64,000 nucleotides of DNA from DYFX01 sp964400625 (GTDB taxonomy: Bacteria > Patescibacteriota > Patescibacteriia > SG8-24 > DYFX01), in contig CAYNUS010000004.1 of NCBI GenBank assembly GCA_964400625.1, positions 28,694 to 92,693 of the forward strand. The letters run 5' to 3'. The notes under the pieces are model-generated. The model saw nothing but the letters and a program-made list of their open reading frames with translations. It was not told where the DNA came from and searched no databases. Positions 17,224-24,406 of this stretch are shown in pieces (the first letter of the stretch is position 1; each line of letters begins with the position of its first letter). The translations under genes and the position numbers were made by a program.

Positions 17224-17829
17224 ATGTCAGAACTGCAAGTCAAACCCCTCAAGTATAAGGAACTGCCCGGATTGTCCGAGAAGCAGCTTTCGGAGCACCA
17301 CGACGTGCTCTACGCCGGCTACGTCAAGAAGACCAACGAGATCCGCGGCAAGCTCGCCACGGTCTCCCTGGAGGGCGTGAACGCCACGCACAGCGATCTC
17401 CGCGAGCTCAAGCTCGAGGAGACGTTCGCGTTGAACGGCGTGAAGCTCCATGAGCGCTATTTCGACAACCTCGGCGGCAAGGGCGGCGCGCCCGAAGGCG
17501 TCGCGGCCGACTGGATCATGGAAGACTTCGGCTCCTACGAGAAGTGGCAGGCCGAATTTTCCGCCTGCGGCATGGCCGCGCGCGGCTGGGTCGTGCTGGC
17601 CTTCGACCTCGAGGAGAAGCGCCTCATGAACGTCGTCTGCGACGTCCACAACCAGGGCGGCGTCTGGGGCCAGGTCCCGCTCCTCGTCCTCGACGTCTAC
17701 GAGCACGCCTACTTCCTCGACTACGCCACCGCCCGCAAGAAGTACCTGGAGACCTTCACCCAGAACGTCGACTGGTCCGCCGTGAACGCGCAAATCGAGA
17801 AGTTTGACCTCGCGAAGTACCGAAGTTAA
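17224..17829 (+). CDS. Iron/manganese superoxide dismutase family protein
   Basis: It is predicted to convert superoxide to peroxide in the cytoplasm. The start is placed at MSELQVKPLKYKELPGLSEK; the upstream frame is intergenic. Of the 201 aa, metal ligands are His25 (SEHHDVLY), His76 (VKLHERYF), Asp157 and His161 (LDVYEHAYFLDY). Several family signatures are altered: NH.LFW is NGVKLHERYF, and the W-rich GSGW segment is AARGWVVL. The protein is therefore a diverged branch, and metal choice cannot be read. ahpC follows 51 bases downstream, giving a superoxide-to-water pair. Confidence 0.9.
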   Translation: MSELQVKPLKYKELPGLSEKQLSEHHDVLYAGYVKKTNEIRGKLATVSLEGVNATHSDLRELKLEETFALNGVKLHERYFDNLGGKGGAPEGVAADWIMEDFGSYEKWQAEFSACGMAARGWVVLAFDLEEKRLMNVVCDVHNQGGVWGQVPLLVLDVYEHAYFLDYATARKKYLETFTQNVDWSAVNAQIEKFDLAKYRS

Positions 17830-17880
17830 GATGAAGCCTCGCCTCCACGGCGAGGCTTCTGCCATTAACCGCATCCATCT

Positions 17881-18393
17881 ATGACGTTCATCGGCCAGAA
17901 GGCGCCGGAGTTCAAGCTCCAGGGCGTCTCCCACGAGACGTTCGAGCACCACGCGCTCTCCGACTACAAGGGCAAGTGGGTCGTCCTGTTCTTCTACCCG
18001 CGCGACTTCACCTTCATCTGCCCCACCGAGATCACCGGCTACTCCAAGGCGGACGACGCCTTCAAGAAGCTGAACGCCCAGGTGCTCGGCGTCTCCACCG
18101 ACTCCGCCTGGTCCCACAAGGCGTGGCTCAAGGAGCTCGGCGCCCTCAAGTACCCGCTCTTGGCCGACGTCACCCAGAAGGTCTCCGCCGCCTACGGCGT
18201 GCTCGACGAGACCGAAGGCGAAGCCATCCGCGGCACCTTCATCATCGATCCCGAAGGCACCGTGAAGTACGCCCTCTACCACGACAACAACGTCGGCCGC
18301 TCCGTGAAGGAGACCCTCCGCGTCCTGGAGGCGCTCCAGACGGGCGAGAAGTGCCCGGTGGAGTGGAATCCGGGTGAGAAGACGTTGGGGTAA
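17881..18393 (+). CDS. ahpC: AhpC/Prx1-type peroxiredoxin
   Basis: It is a two-cysteine peroxiredoxin that reduces peroxide and organic hydroperoxides. Of the 170 aa, the peroxidatic Cys47 is in DFTFICPTE and the resolving Cys158 is in GEKCPVEW. The Thr and Arg of the active site are present. No AhpF is nearby, so thioredoxin is the likely reductant. Between sod and this gene lies a hairpin (AAGCCTCGCC / GGCGAGGCTT, about 17,835-17,860) without a T run, so partial read-through is likely. Confidence 0.95.
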   Translation: MTFIGQKAPEFKLQGVSHETFEHHALSDYKGKWVVLFFYPRDFTFICPTEITGYSKADDAFKKLNAQVLGVSTDSAWSHKAWLKELGALKYPLLADVTQKVSAAYGVLDETEGEAIRGTFIIDPEGTVKYALYHDNNVGRSVKETLRVLEALQTGEKCPVEWNPGEKTLG

Positions 18394-18402
18394 GAGAGAA
18401 CG

Positions 18403-18429
18403 AAAAACCGGCCTTGCGGCCGGTTTTTT
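18403..18429. terminator. Bidirectional terminator between ahpC and the convergent small gene
   Basis: AAAAACCGGCC-TTGC-GGCCGGTTTTTT is symmetrical. It has T runs for both strands and touches the stop codon of the minus-strand gene. Confidence 0.9.
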
Positions 18430-18790
18430 AGTGTCTCGGACTTTGCACGTTTTTATATTTTGGACCATCGTCCCGTTTCGGAACTTTCACATAGTCGCGA
18501 GGTGATTTCACCGGCCTGATAGCTGGAGCGCTCTTATGCTCTACTGGACGGCCACGAACGACTTTCATAGTAGATACTCCACCACGAAAAGTTGAAGCGG
18601 TTATTTTGGGTCCAACGTGGCGAATTCTTTTTTTGCGCAGTTTCGTACGAACCTCGCAGTTTACTGAACAAAAATTGCTGGGAAAGGCTGCGAATTTCCC
18701 GCATCCATTGCATCCCCGATTCCGGTTGCCATTCGTACGCTTCGCAACCGAGGGTCGCGGCAAATAAATATACGAGATCTTTTTCGACAT
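18428..18790 (-). CDS. Low-G+C small zinc-finger-like protein
   Basis: I do not recognise this 120-aa protein. It is basic and contains one possible zinc knuckle, CNGCGKFAAFPSNFCSVNC (about 28-46), and a Pro/Lys-rich tail. The gene is about 48% G+C (115 of 240 bases counted), well below its neighbours, which suggests recent acquisition. AGGAGG 8 bases before the ATG lies inside the last codons of pepA, and the gene starts 2 bases after that stop, so it is translated from the pepA transcript. Confidence 0.7.
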   Translation of the reverse strand: MSKKISYIYLPRPSVAKRTNGNRNRGCNGCGKFAAFPSNFCSVNCEVRTKLRKKRIRHVGPKITASTFRGGVSTMKVVRGRPVEHKSAPAIRPVKSPRDYVKVPKRDDGPKYKNVQSPRH

Positions 18791-18792
18791 AG

Positions 18793-20286
18793 TTACACCC
18801 TCCTCAAAAACTCAAGTAGCAACCTCGCCCCATACCCGCTCGCCCCCCACGGCCGCTCGTCCTGATAGTCCTTCTCGTTGTAGGACGGCCCCGCGATGTC
18901 GAGGTGGGCCCAGCTGGGGGTTTCGCCGATGAATTCCTTGAGGAACAGTCCGGCGGTGATGGTGCCGGCGCCGCCTTTGCTGCCGATGTTCTTGAGGTCG
19001 GCGTGGCGGCTCTTCACCTGCTCGGCGTAGGGCGCGTAGAGCGGGAGCCTCCAGAGCGGCTCGCCCGAGGTCGCGGAGGCCTGTTCGAGGCGCGCGGCGA
19101 GCTTGTCGTCGTCGGTGAGCATGCCGGTGATGTCCTGTCCGAGCGCGACGATGCAGGCGCCGGTGAGCGTCGCCAGGTCGATCATCATGTCGGGCTTGAG
19201 CTGGGAACCGTAGAAGAGCGTGTCAGCGAGCGTCACGCGGCCTTCGGCGTCGGTGTTCAGGATCTCGATGGTCTTGCCAGACATCGTCTTCACTATGTCG
19301 CCGGGGCGGATAGCGTGGCCCGACGGCATGTTCTCGACCATGGCGCAGATGCCGTGGACCTCGACGGGGATCTTCAGCGCGGTGAGCGCCCGGAAGACAG
19401 CCAGCACGGCTGCGGCACCCGCCATATCGATCTTCATGTCCATCATCCCGTCGGCGGGCTTGAGCGAAAGGCCGCCCGAATCGAACGTCACGCCCTTTCC
19501 GACCAAGACGACGCGCTTCTTCGCCTTCACGGCGGGTTTGTAGGCGAGGTGGATCATCTTCGGCTCGTGCGCGGAACCTTGCGCCACGGCCAAGACGCCG
19601 CCGGCGCCCATCTCCTGGAGCTCCTTGCGGCCGAAGATCTTGATGGTCATGCGCTTCTGTCCCACGGCCAGCGCGATGGCTTCCTGCACGAAGGTGGCAG
19701 GGTGCATCTCGAGCGCCGGGGTGTTCACGAGGTTCCGCGCGTACGCGGAAGCGCCGGCGAAGGCCTGGGCGTCGGCCACGGCCTTGTCGAAGAACTTGGC
19801 GTTGATGGCGAGCGCCGTGAGCAGCGCGACCTCTTCCAACGGCTTGGCCTTCTTGTCCTCCTTATAGCGGTCGTAGCGGTACGCGCCGAGGATGAGGCCC
19901 TCCGCGGCCGCCTGGATGGCCTCGCCGACCTTCGGGCTGGCCTTCTCGAACGGCAGCCAGAGTGCCAGCGTCGCGGCCTTGTTGGCGCCGGCCAGCTTCG
20001 CCGCGCGCGCCGTGGCGCTCCGCAGGCGCTTCAGATCGAACCCTTTCCGCTCGCCGAGGCCGAGGAGCGCCAGCTTGCGGTACGGCAGCTTGCCGTGGGT
20101 ATGGATGACGAGCGTCGCTCCGACCGAGGCCTTGTACTCCTCTTCCTTCACATGGACCGAAAGATGCCCGCCCAGCGCGGCATCGAGCTTGGAGACCGGC
20201 GTGATCTCCGAACCTTCAAAGACGCCGACGATGAGGATTTCAGCTTTGGCTTCCTGAGGAAGCGCGGTGGAGCGGAGGATGCGCAT
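18793..20286 (-). CDS. pepA: M17 leucyl aminopeptidase
   Basis: It is a cytosolic metallo-aminopeptidase that trims N-terminal residues from peptides. The 497-aa product has the M17 signature NTDAEGR followed by VTLAD. Its metal ligands and catalytic Lys lie in VGKGVTFDSGGLSLKP (about 262-277) and MKIDMAGAAAV. Length and the two-domain layout are normal. A low-G+C gene is attached directly downstream. The start at 20,286 is an ATG with no strong Shine-Dalgarno site. Confidence 0.96.
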   Translation of the reverse strand: MRILRSTALPQEAKAEILIVGVFEGSEITPVSKLDAALGGHLSVHVKEEEYKASVGATLVIHTHGKLPYRKLALLGLGERKGFDLKRLRSATARAAKLAGANKAATLALWLPFEKASPKVGEAIQAAAEGLILGAYRYDRYKEDKKAKPLEEVALLTALAINAKFFDKAVADAQAFAGASAYARNLVNTPALEMHPATFVQEAIALAVGQKRMTIKIFGRKELQEMGAGGVLAVAQGSAHEPKMIHLAYKPAVKAKKRVVLVGKGVTFDSGGLSLKPADGMMDMKIDMAGAAAVLAVFRALTALKIPVEVHGICAMVENMPSGHAIRPGDIVKTMSGKTIEILNTDAEGRVTLADTLFYGSQLKPDMMIDLATLTGACIVALGQDITGMLTDDDKLAARLEQASATSGEPLWRLPLYAPYAEQVKSRHADLKNIGSKGGAGTITAGLFLKEFIGETPSWAHLDIAGPSYNEKDYQDERPWGASGYGARLLLEFLRRV

Positions 20287-20350
20287 ATGCGAAATGAGGT
20301 GACTTCAGAGCCACCTTAGTGCCGATTCATGGCGCGGTCAATCCAAAAAC

Positions 20351-20446
20351 ATGTCACCCCTGCGAAAGCAGGGGCCCATTTCCTTCAGCGACTTTTGAAG
20401 GTTTCCGCTGGGGAAATGGGTCCCGGGTCTCCGCCCGGGATGACAT
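20351..20446. repeat. Palindromic intergenic repeat R6
   Basis: TGTCACCCCTGC... at the left, CGGGATGACA at the right, with inner GGGGCCCATTTCC / GGAAATGGGTCCC. It abuts the stop of the MGMT-domain gene. Confidence 0.75.
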
Positions 20447-20745
20447 TAAAGAGCGCCCTCCTTCTTCAACAGCGCCAGCTTCTTCTTCGGCCCTCCGAAC
20501 GCGTAATCCCCCACTTTCCCGTCGGCCCGGATGACGCGATGGCACGGCACGCGCTTCGTGTCGGTGTTGCGGCTCATGATGGTGCCGACGGCGCGGGCGG
20601 CGCCGGGGCGTCCGGCGGCCTTGGCGACCTCCCCGTAGGTGCGTGTCTCGCCGCGCGGGATCTTCGCCACGACGGCGTAGACCTTACGCGCGAACGGCGT
20701 GTCAGGCTCCGAGCGCCTTGAGGTCGGCGAGGACTTCTTCGGCAT
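20446..20745 (-). CDS. MGMT/Ogt DNA-binding-domain protein
   Basis: This is a short protein made only of the C-terminal alkyltransferase domain: RGETRTYGEVAKAAGRPGAA helix region, RVPCHRVI with the alkyl-accepting Cys, and a GGPKKKLALL tail. Cys is retained, so it could repair O6-alkylguanine rather than be a PWHR-type ATL protein. The only ATG in frame lies 44 bases inside the upstream peroxiredoxin gene (MPKKSSPTSRRSEPDTPF); residues before about 14 do not look conserved, so the true start is uncertain. Translational coupling is likely. Confidence 0.8.
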   Translation of the reverse strand: MPKKSSPTSRRSEPDTPFARKVYAVVAKIPRGETRTYGEVAKAAGRPGAARAVGTIMSRNTDTKRVPCHRVIRADGKVGDYAFGGPKKKLALLKKEGAL

Positions 20746-21169
20746 GCTCTTTCGGTTTGACGCCTTCATAGATCTTGGCGATCTTCCCTTCCGGGTCGAT
20801 GAGATACGAGTTACGCAGGATGCCCATGTATTCGCGGCCCATGAACTTCTTCTTGGCCCAGACGCCATAGGCGCCGAGCATCTCCTTCTTCTCGTCGGAG
20901 AGGAGCGTGAACGGCAGCTCGTACTTCTCGGCGAACTTGGCGTGCTTCTTCACGGGGTCAGCGCTCACGCCGAGCACGACCGCTTTCATCTTCTTGAACT
21001 TTGGAAAATTGTCGCGGAGCGTGCAGGCTTCGACCGTGCAGCCCGGCGTGTCGTCCTTGGGATAGAAGTACAGCAGGACCCACTGGCCGAGGTAGTCCTT
21101 CAGGTCATGTTCCTTCCCGGCCTGGTCCGGCAGGCGGAATCCAGGGGCTTTCTGTCCGATCTTCAGCAT
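20702..21169 (-). CDS. bcp: Peroxiredoxin Q (BCP)
   Basis: It is a thiol peroxidase of the BCP/PrxQ subfamily. The start is MLKIGQKAPGFRLPDQAGKE; the upstream frame is repeat sequence. The 155 aa have Cys44 (DDTPGCT) and the resolving Cys49 five residues later, the hallmark of alpha-type PrxQ. It overlaps the MGMT-domain gene, so peroxide defence and alkylation repair are co-transcribed. Confidence 0.95.
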   Translation of the reverse strand: MLKIGQKAPGFRLPDQAGKEHDLKDYLGQWVLLYFYPKDDTPGCTVEACTLRDNFPKFKKMKAVVLGVSADPVKKHAKFAEKYELPFTLLSDEKKEMLGAYGVWAKKKFMGREYMGILRNSYLIDPEGKIAKIYEGVKPKEHAEEVLADLKALGA

Positions 21170-21191
21170 AGAGATTCGTTTGGTGAGTATT

Positions 21192-21271
21192 CCACCCCGG
21201 CGGAGGCCGGGGACCACGCTAGTGGGGGTCCGAATCGTTGGGGGGTGGACCCCGTCCTTCGACGGGGTGGT
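21192..21271. repeat. Palindromic repeat R7 (divergent member)
   Basis: CCACCCCGGC... and CGACGGGGTGG end arms with an inner ACCCCC / GGGGGT-rich pairing. It lacks the GTCAT ends, so membership in the family is less certain. It fills the divergent gap between bcp and the pterin dehydratase gene. Confidence 0.5.
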
Positions 21272-21272
21272 T

Positions 21273-21278
21273 TATGAT
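21273..21278 (+). promoter_or_regulatory. -10 box of the pterin dehydratase gene
   Basis: TATGAT, 11 bases before the ATG at 21,290. This predicts a leader of about 5 bases or less and no Shine-Dalgarno site. Confidence 0.5.
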
Positions 21279-21289
21279 ATCATAGCCCC

Positions 21290-21628
21290 ATGTCAGACAC
21301 CCCTTTGATCGGACAAGTCTGCGTCTCGTGCCGCCCCGGCATGCCGACGCTCACGCAGGGCGAGATCGACGCCTTCATGCCGCAGACCCCAGGGTGGGTC
21401 CTGTCGGACGACGGAAAGTGGATCCGCCGCGACTTCAAGTTCAAGAACTTCAAGGAGGCGCTCGACTTCCTGAACAAGGTCGGCGAGATCGCCGAAGCCG
21501 AGGGTCATCACCCGGACTACCGCGGCGGCTGGGGCAAGCTCACGCTCGAGCTCACGACCCACGCCATCCACGGCCTCTCGAAGAACGACTTCATCCTCGC
21601 CGCGAAAACGAACGCCCTGCTCGGCTGA
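21290..21628 (+). CDS. 4a-hydroxytetrahydrobiopterin dehydratase (PCD/PhhB family)
   Basis: It recycles the 4a-carbinolamine pterin in folate-like cofactor metabolism. Of the 112 aa, the family motif region GHHPDYRGGWGKLTLELTTH is at about 72-91, then GLSKNDFILAAKTN. N-terminal Cys residues (VCVSCRPG) look like an added knuckle. No aromatic amino acid hydroxylase or other pterin enzyme is in the window, so its substrate here is unclear. The stop codon lies in its terminator. Confidence 0.92.
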   Translation: MSDTPLIGQVCVSCRPGMPTLTQGEIDAFMPQTPGWVLSDDGKWIRRDFKFKNFKEALDFLNKVGEIAEAEGHHPDYRGGWGKLTLELTTHAIHGLSKNDFILAAKTNALLG

Positions 21629-21642
21629 GCAAGGCGTTTTTT
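21611..21642 (+). terminator. Terminator overlapping the pterin dehydratase stop
   Basis: AACGCC / GGCGTT and TGCTC / GAGCA arms are followed by TTTTTT. The TGA is at the loop-stem junction. Confidence 0.8.
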
Positions 21643-21658
21643 CTTCGTTGATGCTTTT

Positions 21659-21749
21659 CGTCATCCCGAGCGAGGCATTCCAGCCGAGCGGTAGGGATCC
21701 TTTTTAAAAGCGATTCCTACCGCGCGCCTTCGCGCGCTCGGAATGACGA
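21659..21749. repeat. Palindromic intergenic repeat R8
   Basis: CGTCATCCCGAGCG ... CGCGCTCGGAATGACG with interior GTAGGGATCC and GATTCCTAC around TTTTTAAAAG. The interior matches R3. Confidence 0.8.
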
Positions 21750-21758
21750 CGATATCGA

Positions 21759-22943
21759 TCATCGGCTGACGCGGAAGATGAACGTCTTCAGGTAGTTCGA
21801 TTCGGGGAAATAGACGGACTGCGGATGATCGGCGCTCTGGCGCACGACGGCGAGCATGTCGAGCGTGATGCCGGCCTGCACGGAGGCGCGACGGAGCGTG
21901 TAGGCCAGGTCGTCTTCCGTCAGGAAGTGCGAGCAGCTGGACGTGGCGAAGATGCCGCCGTCCTTCACGAGGCGCATCGCGGCGCGGTTCAGGAAGTGGT
22001 ATGCCTTGCGGCCGCTCTCGGCGTCCTTCATCGCCTTGATGAGGGCCGGCGGATCCATCACCACCATGTCGAGGTCGCCGTCCTTCTGCTCGCCGAGCCA
22101 CTGGAAGATGTCGGCGTTCTCCGTCGTGAAGTCGGCGGCCTTGATCTTGTGGAGCTTGGCGTGCTTTTCGCAGAGCGCGAGGGCGTCCTCGGAGGAATCC
22201 ATGTTGCGCACGGACTCGGCGCCGCCCTTCATCATCGCCACGCCGGCCGCGCCGGAGTACGAGAAGAGGCTGAGCACCTTGCGGCCCTCGGCGAACCGGG
22301 CGAGCGCCGCGCGCGCGTCCTTCTGGTCGAGGAAGAAGCCGGTCTTCTGTCCGGCCTTCACGTCGGCCAGGAACTTCAGGCCGTTCTCCTTGAACTCCAC
22401 GATCTCCGCTTCGCCCGTATGGACCTCGACGACGTCCTCGAGCAGTTCCTCCTCGCGGACGGAGAGGTCGCTGCGTTCGATGATGTTCTTCGGGGCCAGG
22501 ACCTTCTCGATGGCGGCGATGACGTCGAGGCGGAAGCGGTCCATGCCGGTCGTGGAGATCTGGAAGACGACGGTGTCGTCGTAGCGGTCGACGACCAGGC
22601 CCGGGAGATGGTCCGCCTCGCCGAAGACGACGCGATAGCCGGTGGTCTCGGTACCGGGGCCGTAGCCCATCGCCAGGCGGCGGTCGTTCGCCTCCTTCAG
22701 GCGCGCGGCGATCCAGGCGCCGTCGATCTCCTTGTCGCCGAACGCGAAGACGCGCACCGCGATGGAACTGCGGGCCGAATAGGTGCCGGTCGCGAGGACG
22801 ATGCCGCGCTTGTCGGCGACGCGGACGACGGTCCCGTGCGCGGAGTCGTCCGGGGCGTCCTCGAGCGCGCCGGAGAAGATCCACGGATGGCGGAACGCCA
22901 CGTTGGCCTCCTTACCGGCCTTGAGTTTGATGATGGGGTTCAT
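21759..22943 (-). CDS. rlmI: RlmI-like class I rRNA methyltransferase
   Basis: It is predicted to methylate a cytosine in 23S rRNA (RlmI modifies C1962). The 394 aa comprise an N-terminal PUA-type domain with HPWIFSGALE (about 19-28), a central RlmI-specific domain, and a Rossmann methyltransferase domain with LSLFSYSGAAGVAMMKGGA, MDPPALIK and the TSSCSHFL segment. All RlmI hallmarks are present and the length is standard. It is separated from the pterin gene by repeat R8. Confidence 0.92.
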   Translation of the reverse strand: MNPIIKLKAGKEANVAFRHPWIFSGALEDAPDDSAHGTVVRVADKRGIVLATGTYSARSSIAVRVFAFGDKEIDGAWIAARLKEANDRRLAMGYGPGTETTGYRVVFGEADHLPGLVVDRYDDTVVFQISTTGMDRFRLDVIAAIEKVLAPKNIIERSDLSVREEELLEDVVEVHTGEAEIVEFKENGLKFLADVKAGQKTGFFLDQKDARAALARFAEGRKVLSLFSYSGAAGVAMMKGGAESVRNMDSSEDALALCEKHAKLHKIKAADFTTENADIFQWLGEQKDGDLDMVVMDPPALIKAMKDAESGRKAYHFLNRAAMRLVKDGGIFATSSCSHFLTEDDLAYTLRRASVQAGITLDMLAVVRQSADHPQSVYFPESNYLKTFIFRVSR

Positions 22944-22972
22944 AGCGCGCGGTAGCGTATCACGATTTCGCG

Positions 22973-23004
22973 GAAAAAGAAAGGCTCAACCGAGAGGTTG
23001 AGCC
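22973..23004 (-). terminator. Terminator over the stop of the 47-aa membrane peptide gene
   Basis: GGCTCAACC / GGTTGAGCC with a 4-base loop is followed by TTTCTTTTT on the minus strand. The TGA of the small gene is inside the stem. Confidence 0.8.
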
Positions 23005-23129
23005 GTGCTGAGGGCCTTGGTGGCCAGATCGAGGAGCGCCAGAAGCGCTTCCTCCAGCCGATGCCCGACGTCGGGCAGAAAGACCTTGAGCGTAAGGAGC
23101 GTCAGGACGAGGAGGAAGACCTGCCGCAT
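22986..23129 (-). CDS. Small membrane peptide (47 aa)
   Basis: ATG (23,129) to TGA gives a peptide with one hydrophobic helix near the N terminus (MRQVFLLVLTLLTLKVFL) and a second amphipathic helix. Support comes from its position between a near-consensus promoter at 23,224-23,252 and a terminator that overlaps its stop. There is no clear Shine-Dalgarno site, so the transcript could instead act as a small RNA. No family was recognised. Confidence 0.5.
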   Translation of the reverse strand: MRQVFLLVLTLLTLKVFLPDVGHRLEEALLALLDLATKALSTAQPLG

Positions 23130-23165
23130 ATTCCGGGGGTTAGACCCCGAGGGCGGCTTAAGGTT

Positions 23166-23217
23166 CCTCCTCGGGCACCGGCTTCGCGCGCGGCTCGAGG
23201 GCAATGTCCGAGGAGGA
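23166..23217 (-). ncRNA. Structured leader or small RNA 5' of the 47-aa ORF
   Basis: The predicted transcript begins near 23,217 with TCCTCCTCGG, which pairs perfectly with CCGAGGAGGA about 40 bases later. A second stem (CGGGG / CCCCG type) follows near 23,135-23,155. TCCTCC also resembles an anti-Shine-Dalgarno sequence. The interpretation as regulatory RNA is inference. Confidence 0.4.
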
Positions 23218-23223
23218 CATACC

Positions 23224-23252
23224 TTTATATACGTTTTTTCCGATCTTGTCAA
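23224..23252 (-). promoter_or_regulatory. Near-consensus sigma-70 promoter
   Basis: TTGACA (23,247-23,252), 17 bases, TATAAA (23,224-23,229) on the minus strand. By eye it is the closest match to the sigma-70 consensus in the window. It drives only a transcript of about 245 bases before the terminator at 22,973. Confidence 0.85.
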
Positions 23253-23263
23253 GCCGCGCATAC

Positions 23264-23292
23264 AAAGAAAAACGCCCGTCTAGAGACGGGCG
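23264..23292 (-). terminator. Homoserine dehydrogenase terminator with the stop in the loop
   Basis: CGCCCGTC-TAGA-GACGGGCG read on the plus strand; on the minus strand TTTTTCTTT follows. The TAG stop (23,280-23,282) is in the loop. Confidence 0.85.
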
Positions 23293-24308
23293 AGGGAGCG
23301 GAGCAGATCGCCGAAGACGGCGGTGGCGGTGACCGCGGCGCCGGCGCCTGGCCCGCGGATGACGATCGGGTGCGGACCGTTCCGCTCCGTCTCGATGATG
23401 AAGCGGTTCTCCGGGCCTTCGAGCGGAGATCGGCCCGCGGCGCGTTCGCGCAGGCCGCCGCGCACGACGCTCGAACCGGAGATGGTCGGCTCGATCTCGA
23501 CGACGTACTCCACCGGCCCGTGCGGCGACCATGCTTCGGGCCAGGCGGTGACGTCCTTCAGCTTCTCGACGAAGCCCTCGCCGAAGAGGTTCGCCGCGTC
23601 CGGCGCGATGACCGGCGCGATGGCGTCTTCCGGGACCCACCAGCAGCCGCAGAGGCTCGCCAGGATCTTGGTCTTGCGCGCGACGTCCTTGCAGAGCAAG
23701 TCCTCGCGCGGATCGGGCTCGGTCAGACCCAGCTCGCGCGCCTCGGAGAGCGCCTTCCCGAACGGCACGCGCTTGGCATGCGCCTCGCACAGGAAGTTCA
23801 GGGTGCCGGAGAGCGTCGCCGTGAGCCGCACGATGCGGTCGCCGGTCTCGATCAGCTCGCGGAGCGTACGGATGACGGGCAGGCCGCCGCCGACGGTCGC
23901 CTCGAACCAGTAGGCCCGATGCGAGCGATGATCCATCGCTTCCGTCAGCCGGCGGAACGTCGGAAGGTCCACGTCGAGCGGCCGCTTGTTGGCGGTCACG
24001 ACCGGGAATCCGGACTCGACGAGCGAGAGGTGCAGCGCCAGGGTCCGTGCGTCCGAGACGTCGACCACGACCGGTTCGCGACCGTGCCGGCGCAGTTCCA
24101 GCGCCATCTCGACGATCGGGAGCCACGCGTCCGACGACGTGCGCCGGTCGGTCTTGCCGCCCGCGCGGTCGATCCAGCCGCTCGTGACTTCCGCCTCCAA
24201 GACGAACTTAAGGTCGGTCCCGGTCCGCTCGTTATACGCGCGGAGGTGCCGCTTGAGGGCGCTCCCGACGCGTCCGCGTCCGATCAGGATCAGGTCGATC
24301 TCTCGCAT
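23280..24308 (-). CDS. hom: Homoserine dehydrogenase (stand-alone, ThrA-like domain)
   Basis: It reduces aspartate semialdehyde to homoserine with NAD(P)H. The start is MREIDLILIGRGRVGSALKR with GAGGAGG upstream. Of the 342 aa, the Rossmann motif GRGRVGSAL is at about 10-18, then ANKRP, ATVGGGLPVIRTL, LSGTLNFL, and DPREDLLCKDVARKTKIL with the catalytic Asp/Lys region. The C terminus (RGPGAGAAVTA) resembles the dehydrogenase half of ThrA. No aspartokinase or other threonine/methionine gene is near, so the pathway context is missing. Confidence 0.92.
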   Translation of the reverse strand: MREIDLILIGRGRVGSALKRHLRAYNERTGTDLKFVLEAEVTSGWIDRAGGKTDRRTSSDAWLPIVEMALELRRHGREPVVVDVSDARTLALHLSLVESGFPVVTANKRPLDVDLPTFRRLTEAMDHRSHRAYWFEATVGGGLPVIRTLRELIETGDRIVRLTATLSGTLNFLCEAHAKRVPFGKALSEARELGLTEPDPREDLLCKDVARKTKILASLCGCWWVPEDAIAPVIAPDAANLFGEGFVEKLKDVTAWPEAWSPHGPVEYVVEIEPTISGSSVVRGGLRERAAGRSPLEGPENRFIIETERNGPHPIVIRGPGAGAAVTATAVFGDLLRSLARL

Positions 24309-24370
24309 GCATGCCTCCTCGCGGTTGGACCGCCGAGGCGTTCTTACCACGCTTTCGCCGCTTCGTGAAG

Positions 24371-24400
24371 GCAAAACCGCCCCCGAGGAGGCGGTTTTGC
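24371..24400 (-). terminator. Hairpin terminator after the DUF4349 gene
   Basis: GCAAAACCGCC / GGCGGTTTTGC with a short loop, just downstream of the minus-strand stop at 24,407. The T run is mostly within the stem. Confidence 0.6.
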
Positions 24401-24406
24401 GGCCGT

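Noticed and set aside
11374..21749. CRISPR array for the repeated palindromes
   Set aside because: The elements are 36-100 bp, widely and irregularly spaced, each internally palindromic, with genes between them and no cas genes.
23158..23220. A 20-aa ORF starting ATG right after the -10 box at 23,224
   Set aside because: The ATG begins 3 bases after the -10 box, so transcription should start inside or after it. The peptide has no features.
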